Origin: Fistulifera solaris
Taxonomy: Eukaryota > Bacillariophyta > Bacillariophyceae > Naviculales > Stauroneidaceae
DNA: 64,000 bases
Assembly: GCA_030295235.1 (NCBI GenBank)
Contig: AP026162.1
Span: 1,736,001 to 1,800,000 of the forward strand
Direction: 5' to 3'
The stretch's first letter is position 1. Each line of letters opens with the position of its first letter. A program made the translations under genes and the position numbers. The notes under the pieces were generated by a model. It was not told where the DNA came from, searched no databases, and saw only the letters and a list, made by a program, of their open reading frames with translations. This document shows positions 53,711 through 64,000 of the stretch, piece after piece.

Positions 53711-54760
53711 ATGAGACGAGGCTCTCTACTGCACCTCTTTTTGAAATTACACCTTGTTTTCGCCCTTGTGGACTTCGTGAATGCGAAAACAGATGCACCT
53801 CGTCGGACGTTTCAACACAGAATACACAGCTCTCGAGAAGCGACGACCAGAAGAGTGTCGTCTCGTCAGAATGGATCAAAGTCATCTCTGGATATTTTGA
53901 ATTCCTTACCCCGAGGAGGTTCCACCGCCACGAAGGACAACCTCGATGCGTATCGTTTACAACAACAACTATATTTACAGAGCCGGTCGCTGCAGCTGCG
54001 ACAAGCACTCATTCAGCGTGGTGTTTTGGAATTTCAGCACACCGAATCGAGTCAAGTCGCCCAAAATGTCGACTGGGATTGCGCCTTGGCGACTGCCGAT
54101 CACCCCAAGTCGTGTCTTTTCTCGTTCGATGCAGAGGAAGGCAGCAAAGTTATTGCGCCGATCGATACGCAACAATGGATTACATTATCCGCTCTCAATC
54201 GGCTTCGTCGCAATGATCCGACGAAAGTTGAACCTCTGTGGCATTCTCAATACAATATCTTGCAAACATGGTTCCACCCAAACAAGAGTCCCTACTCTCT
54301 TTACACGCACCTATCGCCGGTAGGCACCTTTCTTTCGTGTCTATTGGATGCTCCTCTTTTGCTCGGCGCATCCATGATCCTCGCATGCACGTTTCTTTTT
54401 CTTGCCACGTTTCCTTTCTGGGAATGGCTGATCAAAAGGATTCTGACCAGTCACATCATGTGGATCAATTATCACCAGTGGGCTCGGTTTACGCGTGCTG
54501 CTTTGCCGCTGAAGCTACTGTTGGGTCAAATGGCCTGGAAAGGTCTGGCGAACGTGTTTGGTCAGATTTACGGCAAAATCCGGACTTATTTGGTAGAGAT
54601 TGAGTGTCAACTACTGGAACAATCGATTCCATTAACGATTCTGGAGGGTACCAGTGGAAGTCCGGACGCAGACGAAGAGGGCGACGACGACGAATTCGAC
54701 GGTAATGATAGCGACGAAGATGATGCCGCATCGGATGAAGATGGCGACGAAGACCTATAG
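53711..54760 (+). CDS. Unknown membrane protein with signal peptide and acidic tail
   Basis: I do not recognise this protein (349 aa, intact). I start at 53711, which gives a signal peptide (LLHLFLKLHLVFALVDFVNA); the frame is open further upstream but without such a sequence. A luminal part of about 170 aa follows, with a Gln/Leu-rich helix (RLQQQLYLQSRSLQLRQALI) and the short sequence DWDCALATADHPKSCLFSFDAEEG. Then there is a strong hydrophobic region (FLSCLLDAPLLLGASMILACTF with FLFLATFPFWEWLI), probably one or two membrane spans, an amphipathic stretch and a C-terminal tail of about 45 aa made mostly of Asp and Glu. The acidic tail could bind calcium or be a sorting signal. It is divergent from GET3. 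Confidence 0.6.
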   Translation: MRRGSLLHLFLKLHLVFALVDFVNAKTDAPRRTFQHRIHSSREATTRRVSSRQNGSKSSLDILNSLPRGGSTATKDNLDAYRLQQQLYLQSRSLQLRQALIQRGVLEFQHTESSQVAQNVDWDCALATADHPKSCLFSFDAEEGSKVIAPIDTQQWITLSALNRLRRNDPTKVEPLWHSQYNILQTWFHPNKSPYSLYTHLSPVGTFLSCLLDAPLLLGASMILACTFLFLATFPFWEWLIKRILTSHIMWINYHQWARFTRAALPLKLLLGQMAWKGLANVFGQIYGKIRTYLVEIECQLLEQSIPLTILEGTSGSPDADEEGDDDEFDGNDSDEDDAASDEDGDEDL

Positions 54761-54808
54761 TCAATACAACATAGAAACGTGTTACGAAGTACTCGGTTCC
54801 TACTTGTA

Positions 54809-56478
54809 TTATCCTAGCCAAGCTACTAATTCGTCATGACGTGGCACATGACTTAGATCGCTTCCAACTGACGCTAAGCAAGGAGGCTTCTCGAGTGCCT
54901 TTTGAGCAACTTGCCTCAAATCTTCCTTCGTCACCGCGTCGATCTTTTTACAGGTCACATTCATATTTTCTCGTTGCCCATACGTCAACACCTGTCGCCC
55001 CATATCTTCAAATAGTACCAGTCGAGACTCCAATTGCGTCAAGACGTTGCATTTGAGCATGTTTCGTGCACGATCCAGCTCCTCGTCGCTAACATGATTG
55101 ACTGCCAGCTGCGCCAAATGGTGGGTAAAAACTTGTACCATGTTACGGGCGTTTTCTGGCATCGTCGAGCCAGAAATCCCCCAAATGCCTGATTCGCTAT
55201 GAAAAGCAGTGTAAGCTTCCGCACTCTCTGCCCAACCAAACTGATTCAAAACCCGGCGATATAGGCGACTGTACATGCCTTTACCCGGTCCTCCGGCAGA
55301 AAATGAGGAACCTCCGCCCAACAGCGTCTGTAACACACAAGTAGCAACTAATGCGTCAGAATGCCAGCCTCCAACTTCAAACCCTACACCTATGCGCACA
55401 AGACCATCGACCGTAGGGCGTTCCACTCGTTTTTCACCTCCTCGGTACTGGGATGGTTTTACAACGCTGCGTCCCTCGTCCTTTTGTTTCCAAATGCCCA
55501 AATAATTCATCTGCTTTATTAACTAGAAAGTCGTGTCGAATACCAGCTCCGCCTATCGCCAAGCCTTTTGGATTTTGAACAAACTGCCGCTGCCAGTAGC
55601 CGTGAACTGTGTCGGCAGATAGCTCAGCGAGTGCTTCTGTGGGACAGAAATGCGGTTGACCTAATTGTTGATTTCCCCCGTACGCTGCTTCTTGCAGAGC
55701 CTCGCTCAGTAACAACTCCGGCATCATGTCCATGGCTTGAAAACCAAGTGCCATCTTGGCATCTTCTACTTCCTCTGGCAAAAACCTTGCTTCCAGCAGA
55801 ACCTCTTTGAGCAAATCCAGCGCATTCTCTACGTTAGGTCGCAACAAATCAATACAGTGTAAGGACTGTTCCCGACCCGTCGACACAAAGCGTTGACCTC
55901 CCCAATCCTGCAACAAAGTATTCACTTGGGGTCCCATATACTTGTTCGTGGCCCCAAAGGCTAAAACTTCGAGCAAATTCGTTACCCCCGTTTCACCCGG
56001 ACGTTCGAGGCGACTCCCGACCTCACAGACGGCACCAATCGTGCTGACTTGACCGTATGTTTCTTGAGAAACCACCCGAATGCCATTATCCAGTGTCGTT
56101 ACTACAGTTTCAGGAACTTCCAATTGATCGGCCGGAAAATTGGGAGGAATGGAGGCGGGAACTTCGTTCGTAATCGCATAAGCTGAACTGAGTTTTGTGT
56201 TCAGTTTTTGCGCTGCTCCGATCGGATCTCCTCGATCTGCTGCGGACTTAATGCTTGCGCATCATCGAAACGATCCTCTGACAACCGACGAGCTGGCCAC
56301 GAGCGAGGGGTTTTCTCGACGTCCTTAGCTTTCGTGCGTTTGATCTCTGGAGGTTCTTTCGCTAAAGGGTATTCATACACACTGTAGGAGCTCGCACAAC
56401 GCTTTGATCGAACTACCCGGGCAGCAAAGGTCGACGCCTCGAAAGCTTACGAAAGGCCACGAGGCTGTGAGAAGACAT
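54809..56478 (-). CDS. PMPCA: Mitochondrial processing peptidase, alpha subunit
   Basis: About 556 aa. The start at 56478 gives a basic amphipathic presequence (MSSHSLVAFRKLSRRRPLL). The M16-type fold is clear: TTLDNGIRVVSQETYGQVSTI, VGSRLERPGETGVTNLLEVLAF, then in the second half the Gly-rich loop GGGSSFSAGGPGKGMYSRLY, which is the marker of the alpha subunit and helps to guide presequences to the beta subunit. The zinc motif HxxEH is absent, as expected for alpha. The enzyme removes mitochondrial targeting peptides. About three single-base slips lie near 56415, 56210 and 55450. It converges on the unknown membrane protein, with 48 bases between the stops. Confidence 0.88.
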
Positions 56479-57092
56479 GGCAAGCCAGCAGAATGTCGAG
56501 GTTTATGTGATCTAATGTAACACAGAACGGACGACGACTTTCAAATCAAATAATATCATCGAAAGATGATGTTGCCCTTGGATGCGGAGATGTGAACGGA
56601 GGAAACTGCGCGTCGCAAAAAAAATCATTCGCCCGTTTTGTTGGTCGCGAGAGACGGATGGACAGGCAGATTTACTGTAACCCAAAATGTAAAGTGAGCT
56701 GGTGCCACGTGAAAAAATACCAGGCAAAAGGAAAAGTCTCTGGAGAAGTGGTAAATTGAAGAATAAGGGAATGTATTGTAAATGCTGCAAAAGGAAAATA
56801 CATAATACGAGTAATGTAAGCTAACAAGATTAGGTGGCACTTTTGTCTCGTAGAAGTGATATTGATTGATTCATGACTAAAAGGCAGTCACGGAGATAGT
56901 CATCTACACTTCAGGCTAAAGTAGATAAGGAAATTAAGGTTGAATTGTAAATTTTGGAATTTTGAGAGGCTTGCAGAATAGTTGAAGGTGAGGTGACAAT
57001 CTGACTTGCAAGAATAATCATGAACATAAATCTAATCTGTATTGTTTGATTCCCCAAACTCGCTAAACGACAAGAAAGTCGGCATTTGTTTG
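56479..57092. other. Intergenic region, nothing recognised
   Basis: 614 bases between two minus-strand genes. It should contain the promoter of the alpha-MPP gene and the 3' end of the glycosyltransferase gene. Frames here are AT-rich and lack coding features. Confidence 0.45.
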
Positions 57093-59176
57093 TTAGCGTG
57101 ATGAATCTGTGCTCCTGGTTAAGTTGCATAAATTATACAATATGGCATGGTATCGCCTCATACCACTATCGAGCGAGGTAGAACCGGGATTTTTTAAGTG
57201 AAAGCTCACGCTTGTTCGTGATATTTGACCCAAACCTTCTTTCCATGCTATGCCGTGCTGTTCGACAAGCTTTTTCCAGTCTTGAGCGGGTTTCTCTTTG
57301 CTCCAGGCAGCGTGCTGGTCTGCATTCCACGTGTGGTATCGAGTCTCATTGCGATCATCGTTCGTATCTGTGCAAAGTACACCAGCTGATCGAAAGCAAG
57401 ATGATGCAAGTCTATCCTCATAAGAAGCTCTCCAGTGCGGCATACATGTTGGATGATCGAACAGCTCTTCCACCAAAAGTCTCAATGCGGCTCGGTTTAT
57501 TGTATATCCGGATCCACCATTGCAGTACCGTCGCTTCTTGAGAGCGAGAGAACCACCCAATAACAAGGGCATTGCATCATCCCAAGGTCCCTTCCACGAC
57601 CCAGTTGCTGCAGTAAAACGCAAATTCTCAGGAATGAGATAGTGATCGTCCCCACCAATATGAAACAGATCAAAATCATTCAAATAATGATCGTATGCAT
57701 AGTGAAACATAGCTCTCACTTTCATCCACATATTGTCATATATTTCCGGACCCTCATGCAACAAGTGAACGGCCCCAATCGACTTGTCCGTTAGATTCGA
57801 CGCCGCAAAGAATCCATCACATCGAGGGGCCCATGTCTCCGCGATTGCTTGTAAGCGCGAATGCCCATTCGATTGCGTGTAAACCATACAAAGAACTTGT
57901 TTCTGATTCTGATGTGCAGTTGCGATTTCTATCTTTTTGAGCCCTTGGTATCCGTATTTTCCTTCGTCCCCTTCCCCAAAAGGGATCTCACACACCCCTT
58001 TCGGTTCGTCGGATACATGATAGTTGAAAGCTTGCGGATGCTTTTTGATGTAATAAGGGTCGTGCACGTAGCCGGGATTACCATACTCATCCAAAGCACC
58101 TAGAACTTTTTTCCAAAATTTATCGCAAGCTCCATGAAGAATTGAATGAACCCTGATGAGAGATATCACTGTATCGAAAGGTTTTTGTGGTTGTGTTGCC
58201 AAGACTTCCCATGCACTCGGCAACGTTATTTCCGAGTATCGCCTCAAATGCGCCCATTTCTCTTGTCGGTCGCGAGCTTTGTTGGGACGAAGACACGAGG
58301 CCGGAGCTCCCGAAAGACAGGATGATATCCAATTTTGAACAGCCAAAAAGTCACTACCTTTCAGTACATGCGAGCAGTGTTGTAGCAATTTCGCAGTCGG
58401 TTGATTGCCAGCACGTGGACGATCGCAGCCGGGTGCTTTCATTGGTCGCTCCCAAACAGTTCTCGATATTCTCTGTTTGTTTCGGCATTTTGAAGGATCC
58501 AGCTTTGTACGACCAAAGGCTGGTCATGATTGGAGATTTGGTTGGATTGCAAGATGTAAAAAAAGTTCTCGGGAACAAAATAGGACCGATTCGGATCCAG
58601 CCAATGAAACCACCGGTACTGACTCAATTCAGAAATGAAAGCAAAAACAGCTTGTAATCCGTCAGTCGTTGCGGGAATATGAATACGATGGAGATTGTTG
58701 TCTGATTGTTGAGATATAGCAGCGCCTTGGAGAGTCATGTAAATTTGTAAGAAACCGTCACATTTTCCTCGAAGTGTCTGAAGAAGAAAGCCATCTGTTT
58801 CCTTGGTTGCATTATTATCGGCAATCCAAACGCACAGGAGTGCATGTTCGTCCGTTCTTGATATTGGCGTTTGCTGGAAGAAATAGTGCAATCGGTAAAG
58901 CACTTGGTATCCCATTCTCCCGCCTTCTTCTGTTCCTTCCCCGGGGAGGATTGAACATACCTCAGGAAGATGCGTTTCCCAGGGCGCCTGCGTCTGGTTG
59001 CAGGTTAAAGCCAACCTGAAAACTTCCCGTCGACCTTGAATCGTTTCTGGAATGAAAGATAATACAGATTCGGCGGAGTCGGTGCTTCGAATGGCGCGAT
59101 TGTTCAAAAGAAAGGCGATGCTCGTCCACGCCAAGAAAACGACGAGACAACTCAGTTTGAGACGCGGAGACGTCAT
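57093..59176 (-). CDS. Type II membrane GT31-like glycosyltransferase with two domains
   Basis: About 694 aa if one slip is allowed at 58460 (G-run). The N-terminus has a signal anchor (LKLSCLVVFLAWTSIAFLL), so a Golgi type II protein. The C-terminal domain matches core-1 beta-1,3-galactosyltransferases (GT31): VLCMVYTQSNGHSRLQAIAE, TWAPRCDGFFAAS, YDNMWMKVRAMFHYAYDHYL, the DxD-type site in FHIGGDDHYLIPENLRF, GGSGYTINRAAL, YEDRLASSCFRSAGV, and VSFHL. The N-terminal domain has weak traces of the same fold (RGKCDGFLQIYMTLQ, then WFHWLDPNRSYFVPENFFYI) with the DxD site replaced, so it looks like a decayed first copy. The two frames overlap by four bases; two separate genes are possible but unlikely, since the second frame starts inside the fold. 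Sugar specificity is unknown. Confidence 0.75.
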
Positions 59177-59709
59177 TCTTCTCGCATCCTTTCGTTTCTC
59201 CGACTAGCTACTAGATGATGCAATGAAATTTCCAATGCAAGGACAACATCGTGATGGAGGAACAAGAGTAGGTGCAATGAGGAAAAACTGACGATGACCG
59301 ACGCTGGGGCTATACTTTTGTCTTTTTGCGCGACAGCCATTTGCGCCAAAGAGGCTAACGCAGAAAGTACTAAATGGAAAAAATGAATAAGTAGAAGGTG
59401 ATTAGGAACGTTAAGCTTATTTAATGTAAATAACGTCTAAATCTATTTCTTGCACGAAAGTGAACCGGCCGGCGCTTCTTTCCTTTCTGCTTTCGAAAAA
59501 TCACGCGATGCATGATTGAACGCAACGCAACAGGTTGCTGTGCAAGCAAGGTGCTCTTAGACTGATCCTTCATTGTCGAGTTTTGAAGAACTGTCGAGTT
59601 TTGAAGAACAGCAACCAAAATTGAAGAGAATAAATAACTTTAACTAAGTGGGCTGGACGCGCATTCGCTTCTCGACAATTCTCGCTACAAGTTCAAAATA
59701 GAAAAGAAT
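59177..59709. promoter_or_regulatory. Divergent intergenic region
   Basis: 533 bases between the glycosyltransferase (-) and the sorting nexin (+). It includes a small direct repeat of GTCGAGTTTTGAAGAAC at about 59574-59608. Both promoters must lie here; no motif is evident. Confidence 0.45.
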
Positions 59710-62700
59710 ATGGTGAAATTCACCGGCAGGCCCGATGAGGCACCTCTCTTGTCGAGCTCGTCTTCCATCGTTTCTTCCGATGATCGACGACACAACACAC
59801 CGGCACTTTCTTCCGGAGACCATAAGGGCGGATTTATCAGACTGTTTGCGAGGCATCGTCCCATCACACCGATAAGTAAGCCTCTCACGACAAAGACCCT
59901 GAAAACCGTCGATACGCGCTCTTTAGTCGTCGAGAAAGAATCTTTCAGAAAGACTGTACCCGCTACGAAGAGAACGAAAAACAATCTTCGCCCACAGCCT
60001 CTGCAAGAAAATAAAAAAGATTCGCGACGCAAACAGAGACCTCGCAAGGATGCGAATAAGTCCGATCCTGCCGCGGGTGACCTTACAGCAGTGATTTCAC
60101 AGGGCGACAGTACCACCGGATGCTCTCATACGGTAGCGACGACGCAGTCGGATGCCGGAGGTCATGAATTGCAGACATTTCATTCGCTGGGTGGCTCTAC
60201 GTCCCGGGAGGATCACGAGTATTATTCCTTTCCGGCTTCGTTTGACGCGGCAAAACATTGTGATGAAGTGCAACATTTATCGCCGCTGTCTTCCAACCGC
60301 TCTTCGGGCAAACAATTTACCAGCGGCGCATCGCAATCTTCTCCCGTTAAAGCTGGAAAAGTGCAACAAACGAATTCGATGAACGGCAGCGTAGCGGAAT
60401 GTCACGAAGTTGTAATATCAAAGCAAGTGTCGTCTTCGGCCGGCGAGACGCCGCCGTCGGTTTCTCGCGCGCTTCCTTCGGATTGTTCCAGTAGTACTGA
60501 GCAAGAGTCGACTTCACCCGAGAAAGAAACTTCTAGGAACAAAAGGAACATTGTGGAAACTAGTTCGCCCTCTTCTCTAGAAGGAAAGCCGAAATTGCAA
60601 ATGCATGAAGATGACACTCGAACTCCGAAAATTGTCGCGACTGTGAGTATCTCGCCAGTCAACGACACACTTCACGTTCCAGAGGACAAGTCTTCCCAAC
60701 CCGACATACCTGCGCGAACGAAGCGCCCATTAAGCAAAACGAAAGCGCTGTTGTCACGACCCTTTGGACGCTCGTCACTTCCCCCCTGAGATTATTCGCA
60801 AGTGGGTTGTGGAGGTGAGTCCAGCAGAATGGGATGCCGACGAAAGCGAATGGAAATATCGCCTACTGATTCAAAGCCGGCACGTCAACAAAGAGAGGAA
60901 GAATAACCCCGTGTTTCCATATCAGCAATCGTTTACGACGGCGTTCACATGGAGATCGATTGCTGACTTTTTGTGGTTAGAAGAGTCGCTGCAGCGTGAG
61001 TACCAAGGTGGGTTGTTGCTGCCAGATCTAAGTAAAGCTCTTCGCGGTCCGATCAACGGTAACATTCGAGAAACGCCGGTCGAGGCAGAAAAACTAAGAA
61101 ACTGGTTAAGCGATGTTTTGAATGGCGTGCGAGGACAGGGAGAACTTCTCATGGACTATGAAGCCGAGGGGATTCTTGGGTCCGAGAGTATGGAAGCATT
61201 TCTGTACCGAAGCTCGGGGCCCACTTCGCTCACTCGTTCCCCCGAGCCGAAATCGTCAACCCTTTCGCCTGATGAGACTCCAGCGACCTCCTTCATTGAG
61301 CATCTGTTCTCTCCGAATGGTATTCTGAGTCCATTTGCAGCTTGCGCGGGAACAACTAGTGGTCATGGAGACATGTCCAAGAGCAGACGCGCTGGTCTAT
61401 TAAAGCAAATCGATGCTATTTCATGCCAGTCTAGCGCCTTGGAAATCGACCGGTCTTTTGATCGACAGGAATCATTCTTGGATAGTGACCCGGTCATTCG
61501 AGAATGTCCGACGTTTTACTCGATGTTCATTGAAGCGGAGCAAGCTTTGCTTCGGAATTACCTGGCAACGGCTCATCGGACAACGGAAAAGCTGAATAAG
61601 TTAATCGACGAGGAAGAGAAGGCTGGATATGCTTGGAGCGTCTTTGTCCAAAGTCTCGTTATGCTTTTTGCCATTGAGAAGGAGTTCGAAAGCTCTCATA
61701 TCGCTGATTTAAAGCTTAAGCAGGAGAAAATACATTTTTGTCAAGTTGATAAAGATTTGGTTGAAGAGAGTCTTGAAGCTTTTACGAAAGCCAAAGTTGA
61801 CCGCGTGCTTCCTGCATTAAATGTATTCGGCGCTATGCTCCGAGCATATGTTGACGATTTAGAATCCATTGATCCAGCCTGCAAAGCGTTCGAGGATGCG
61901 CGAATAGATCTGATGAACATTCTGGAGGCACATGATCGCCCTGCATCACAGACATGGGAAGATAAAATAAAGGATATGGCGTCACGATCGTTCGGTTCTC
62001 ATGTAGCCCAAGAAAAGCAACTGGAGATGCAACTACAGAAAGAAGTGGAGAAGAATCGATTACTCAAGAATGAGAAACTTTTGTACAGATCATTGACCAC
62101 GTTTTGTCGCGGTGTTCCCATACGGTCGTCCCGGATGGCCTGGCGCTATTTGAATACAGAAGCGACTCAATGTGCCGCAATGTATGCTGCATCTGTCGCG
62201 CTACGTAAGAGCATAGCAGTTGGTGAAAAGGCGGCTTCAAAAAGGGTCGCTCGTCAGGTCCAGCAAGAAAGACAGGATTTTGAAGCAGAACTAGGTCTCG
62301 TGATGAAGATAATTGATCTTTCGCCACAAGGATCGAGTAGTAACGACGGAAAGAGAATCTTGGAATTAGCTCACGAACGCGCTGGAAAATGGGATCTAGC
62401 TCTAGCCAAAGTACTTCTCGAAAAAGTTGGCTTCACTGACACGGGAATGCAGCTGCCAGAACTCTCTCGAGACCTTGAATCGATTCGCAAGTATGCCTGT
62501 GGTTTACATGACAACTTGGATCGCTGCATTCGTTCCTTACACCAACTTCGCAAGGCATGCCTTGGTGGACGACAAGTCAACAAACAGAGAGGCCCTTTGG
62601 AGACTGCCAGAAATGAGTTTTTCAGCGAGCTTGCCAACCTGTTCAGTGGAACTTTTGTCAATGTCGACAAGCGATATTCAGAGCAACGAAAACAAGTTCT

Positions 62701-63391
62701 CAGCCAGGCTGGGATAGATACAAGCGACTCTTTTCAATGGAAAAGATTATGTCCGTCATCCCAGCAGAACGGAAGGGCAACATTCACACAGGGCAGTGCA
62801 GCTGATCTTATTAATGCGTACTTCGTCGAACGTGATTCTAAAATTGGTTGGATTTTTGACCAGCTGGCCCAGCTCTTACAAGACTATTTTAAACAAGTGG
62901 AGGTGATCGAGAACTTCGTCTATATGAATTATGTTGGAACTGAATTGGAGAGCTTTTTAAAGTCTAAACGGGCGGAGATGCTGTTCGCTTTTGAGAAGAA
63001 GACGGACGTAACAGCGGCAATCAATGTCGCCATGAAGAAGAGACTTCCTCATCTCGTATCCGAGTTACAAGTAAAGCTAGACGGATTCGGCCCTGACGTC
63101 TCGCAGACAAAATTGAAAGAGATGAAGGCATCTCATCTGGCGAGCAAAGAGATCAAAGCTGAATTGCACGAGCTTTCATTGAGGCGTTTCGTTCGTTCTC
63201 GAGAAGCGTCGACCGAGAAAGTTATTTCGTTAATTAAATTTCTTTCAAGAGAAGTTGAAAACACTTCGACTCAGGAACTAAAAGCGTTAGGGGAAGCAAT
63301 GGCAGTTCTCGAACGAAGTATTGACAAAGAAGATTTTGATACCGTCGTATATAAGCTTTCGAAGAAAAGCCTGAAGGCTGAGATGACATAA
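59710..63391 (+). CDS. PX-domain sorting nexin with BAR-like C-terminus
   Basis: About 1,226 aa if one base is removed from the C-run at about 60780-60785; the two frames otherwise overlap at 60764-60789. The N-terminal 360 aa are disordered and Ser-rich with basic clusters. Next is a PX domain (about 360-480): WKYRLLIQSRH, FTWRSIADFLWLEESLQREY, GGLLLPDLSKAL and a helical end with LRNWLSDVLNGVRGQGELL; PX domains bind phosphoinositides, mainly PI3P, on endosomes. The remaining 700 aa are long helices (YSMFIEAEQALLRNYLATAH, YAWSVFVQSLVMLFAIEKEF, GWIFDQLAQLLQDYFKQVE), fitting a BAR-type membrane-bending domain as in SNX1/2/5-type nexins. It probably works in endosomal recycling. The BAR assignment is by pattern, and it is longer than usual. 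Confidence 0.8.
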
Positions 63392-63471
63392 AGCATTATA
63401 AAATCAAAGATCATTTGTGATTACTTAGTTTCAATAACATGTAAAGTGTGGTGATTATAGCAGTACATTAC

Positions 63472-64000
63472 TTAACGGGACAGTGGGGAGAAGCGCCTTA
63501 TTAGATCCACGACCCGAAGAGGTACATCTGCATCAGAACGGGCGCTTCCCTTGCTTCGCATAGACTCGTTATCTGAGCTGTACGGGTCTACATCCACGTG
63601 GGCAGGGGCCAAAGGGTCGTGATGATAGATTGAGTCCTCATCATGCACTGCTTCGCCAAGCCTGATCATGTGCTCGTACGACGACAAGTCTCCCAGCTGA
63701 TGTTCTAATGTATCTTCCCCAAATTCCATACTGTGCCCGCCTTCAGAAGCACAATCTTCCGTACCAGCTTTCGTCGATATTCCCCACATGGACTGAGTGT
63801 CGTCGCACATGTGAGTTTGGTGAATGTTGTTTCCGACTCCAGAAGATGAGTACATAGTAGCTCCCCCAATGTATGTCTCTCCGGCCACAGTAATGTGCTG
63901 TCCATCAAAGGTCAATTTGTCCAGATCAACATAGGAACTGCGCTTTCGGTAAAAAGCGACTCCAATTAGAAGTGCAATGAAAGCACCTGCACTTGCCGAT
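63472..64000 (-). CDS. SAP-like membrane protein 3 (C-terminal part, runs off the window)
   Basis: Only the end of the gene is inside the window. From the right edge, minus strand: a transmembrane segment (SASAGAFIALLIGVAFYRKR), then the tail DLDKLTFDGQHITVAGETYI, which matches DQDGHVTVAGETYTG in SAP-like protein 1, then an acidic, His- and Ser-rich region, and a basic end (VDLIRRFSPLSR) with the stop at 63472. The family tail motif VAGETY just after the membrane is thus conserved between the two, which points to a cytoplasmic binding role. The extracellular part lies beyond 64000 and cannot be judged. Confidence 0.75.
   Translation of the reverse strand, partial: SASAGAFIALLIGVAFYRKRSSYVDLDKLTFDGQHITVAGETYIGGATMYSSSGVGNNIHQTHMCDDTQSMWGISTKAGTEDCASEGGHSMEFGEDTLEHQLGDLSSYEHMIRLGEAVHDEDSIYHHDPLAPAHVDVDPYSSDNESMRSKGSARSDADVPLRVVDLIRRFSPLSR

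Noticed and set aside
56512-56790. Minus-strand frame of 92 codons
   Set aside because: Composition is that of AT-rich intergenic DNA; no domain, no intron and no conserved-looking segment.
58439-58442. Four-base overlap of two genes (ATGA-type, translational coupling)
   Set aside because: In a nuclear gene this is more likely one protein interrupted by a homopolymer slip, since the downstream frame begins inside a fold.

Overview
The window looks like nuclear DNA of a pennate diatom; Phaeodactylum tricornutum or a close relative is my best guess. Reasons: compact, mostly intron-poor genes on both strands with short GT-AG introns (about 60-90 nt), plastid presequences with the diatom-type signal-peptide/Phe junction (VSAFAP, SSAFIL), a Copia element of the kind found in diatoms, and three paralogues of a secreted single-pass membrane protein family with Lys/Ser/Gly-rich KGKGK tracts that recall silica-associated proteins.

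Layout. 1-443 is an exact copy of 8424-8866 and carries the first codons of the gene that starts at 8810. It is joined directly to a 5'-truncated, broken Copia fossil (about 444-5419). Then come a thylakoid-lumen DUF1499 protein and an NSUN3/4-like RNA methyltransferase (both -), the C4-repeat protein (8810-11302, +), and a Ycf49/DUF3593 plastid membrane protein (-). Two arrays of CCAGAAWTTCTGG palindromes (12.88-14.35 kb and 15.55-16.02 kb) flank a small plastid-targeted coiled-coil gene. They are followed by NECAP, a secretory coiled-coil protein, SRP19, an ARM-like protein, a menorin/FAM151 protein, an Alba protein, two tandem paralogous protein kinases separated by repeats, MOG1, a 220-bp tandem repeat, RRP43 and a Ser-rich protein. 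33.6-40.5 kb holds a PsbQ-like lumen protein and a very large LRR-Roc-COR protein ending in a trypsin-like protease domain. The last third has a thioredoxin-like protein, SAP-like protein 1, prolidase, SAP-like protein 2, BFR1, GET3, a membrane protein of unknown role, alpha-MPP, a double GT31-like glycosyltransferase, a PX/BAR-type sorting nexin and the 3' part of SAP-like protein 3.

How the genes relate. There is no operon logic. Neighbours are often convergent or divergent with 50-500 bp between them. A theme is membrane and protein traffic: SRP19, GET3, NECAP, the sorting nexin, BFR1, alpha-MPP and the glycosyltransferase. A second theme is the plastid: the DUF1499 protein, Ycf49-like, the PsbQ-like protein and 14531-15367.

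A caution governs the reading of this window. More than half of the host genes show one or more apparent single-base slips, nearly always in a homopolymer, including in genes that must be functional (SRP19, alpha-MPP, SRP and plastid genes). I read these as errors of a noisy assembly rather than as pseudogenes, and gene coordinates below span them. Most interesting for follow-up: the LRR-Roc-COR-protease fusion, the nested palindrome arrays, the 443-bp duplication junction with the Copia fossil, the SAP-like paralogues, and a GET3 without the usual second zinc cysteine.
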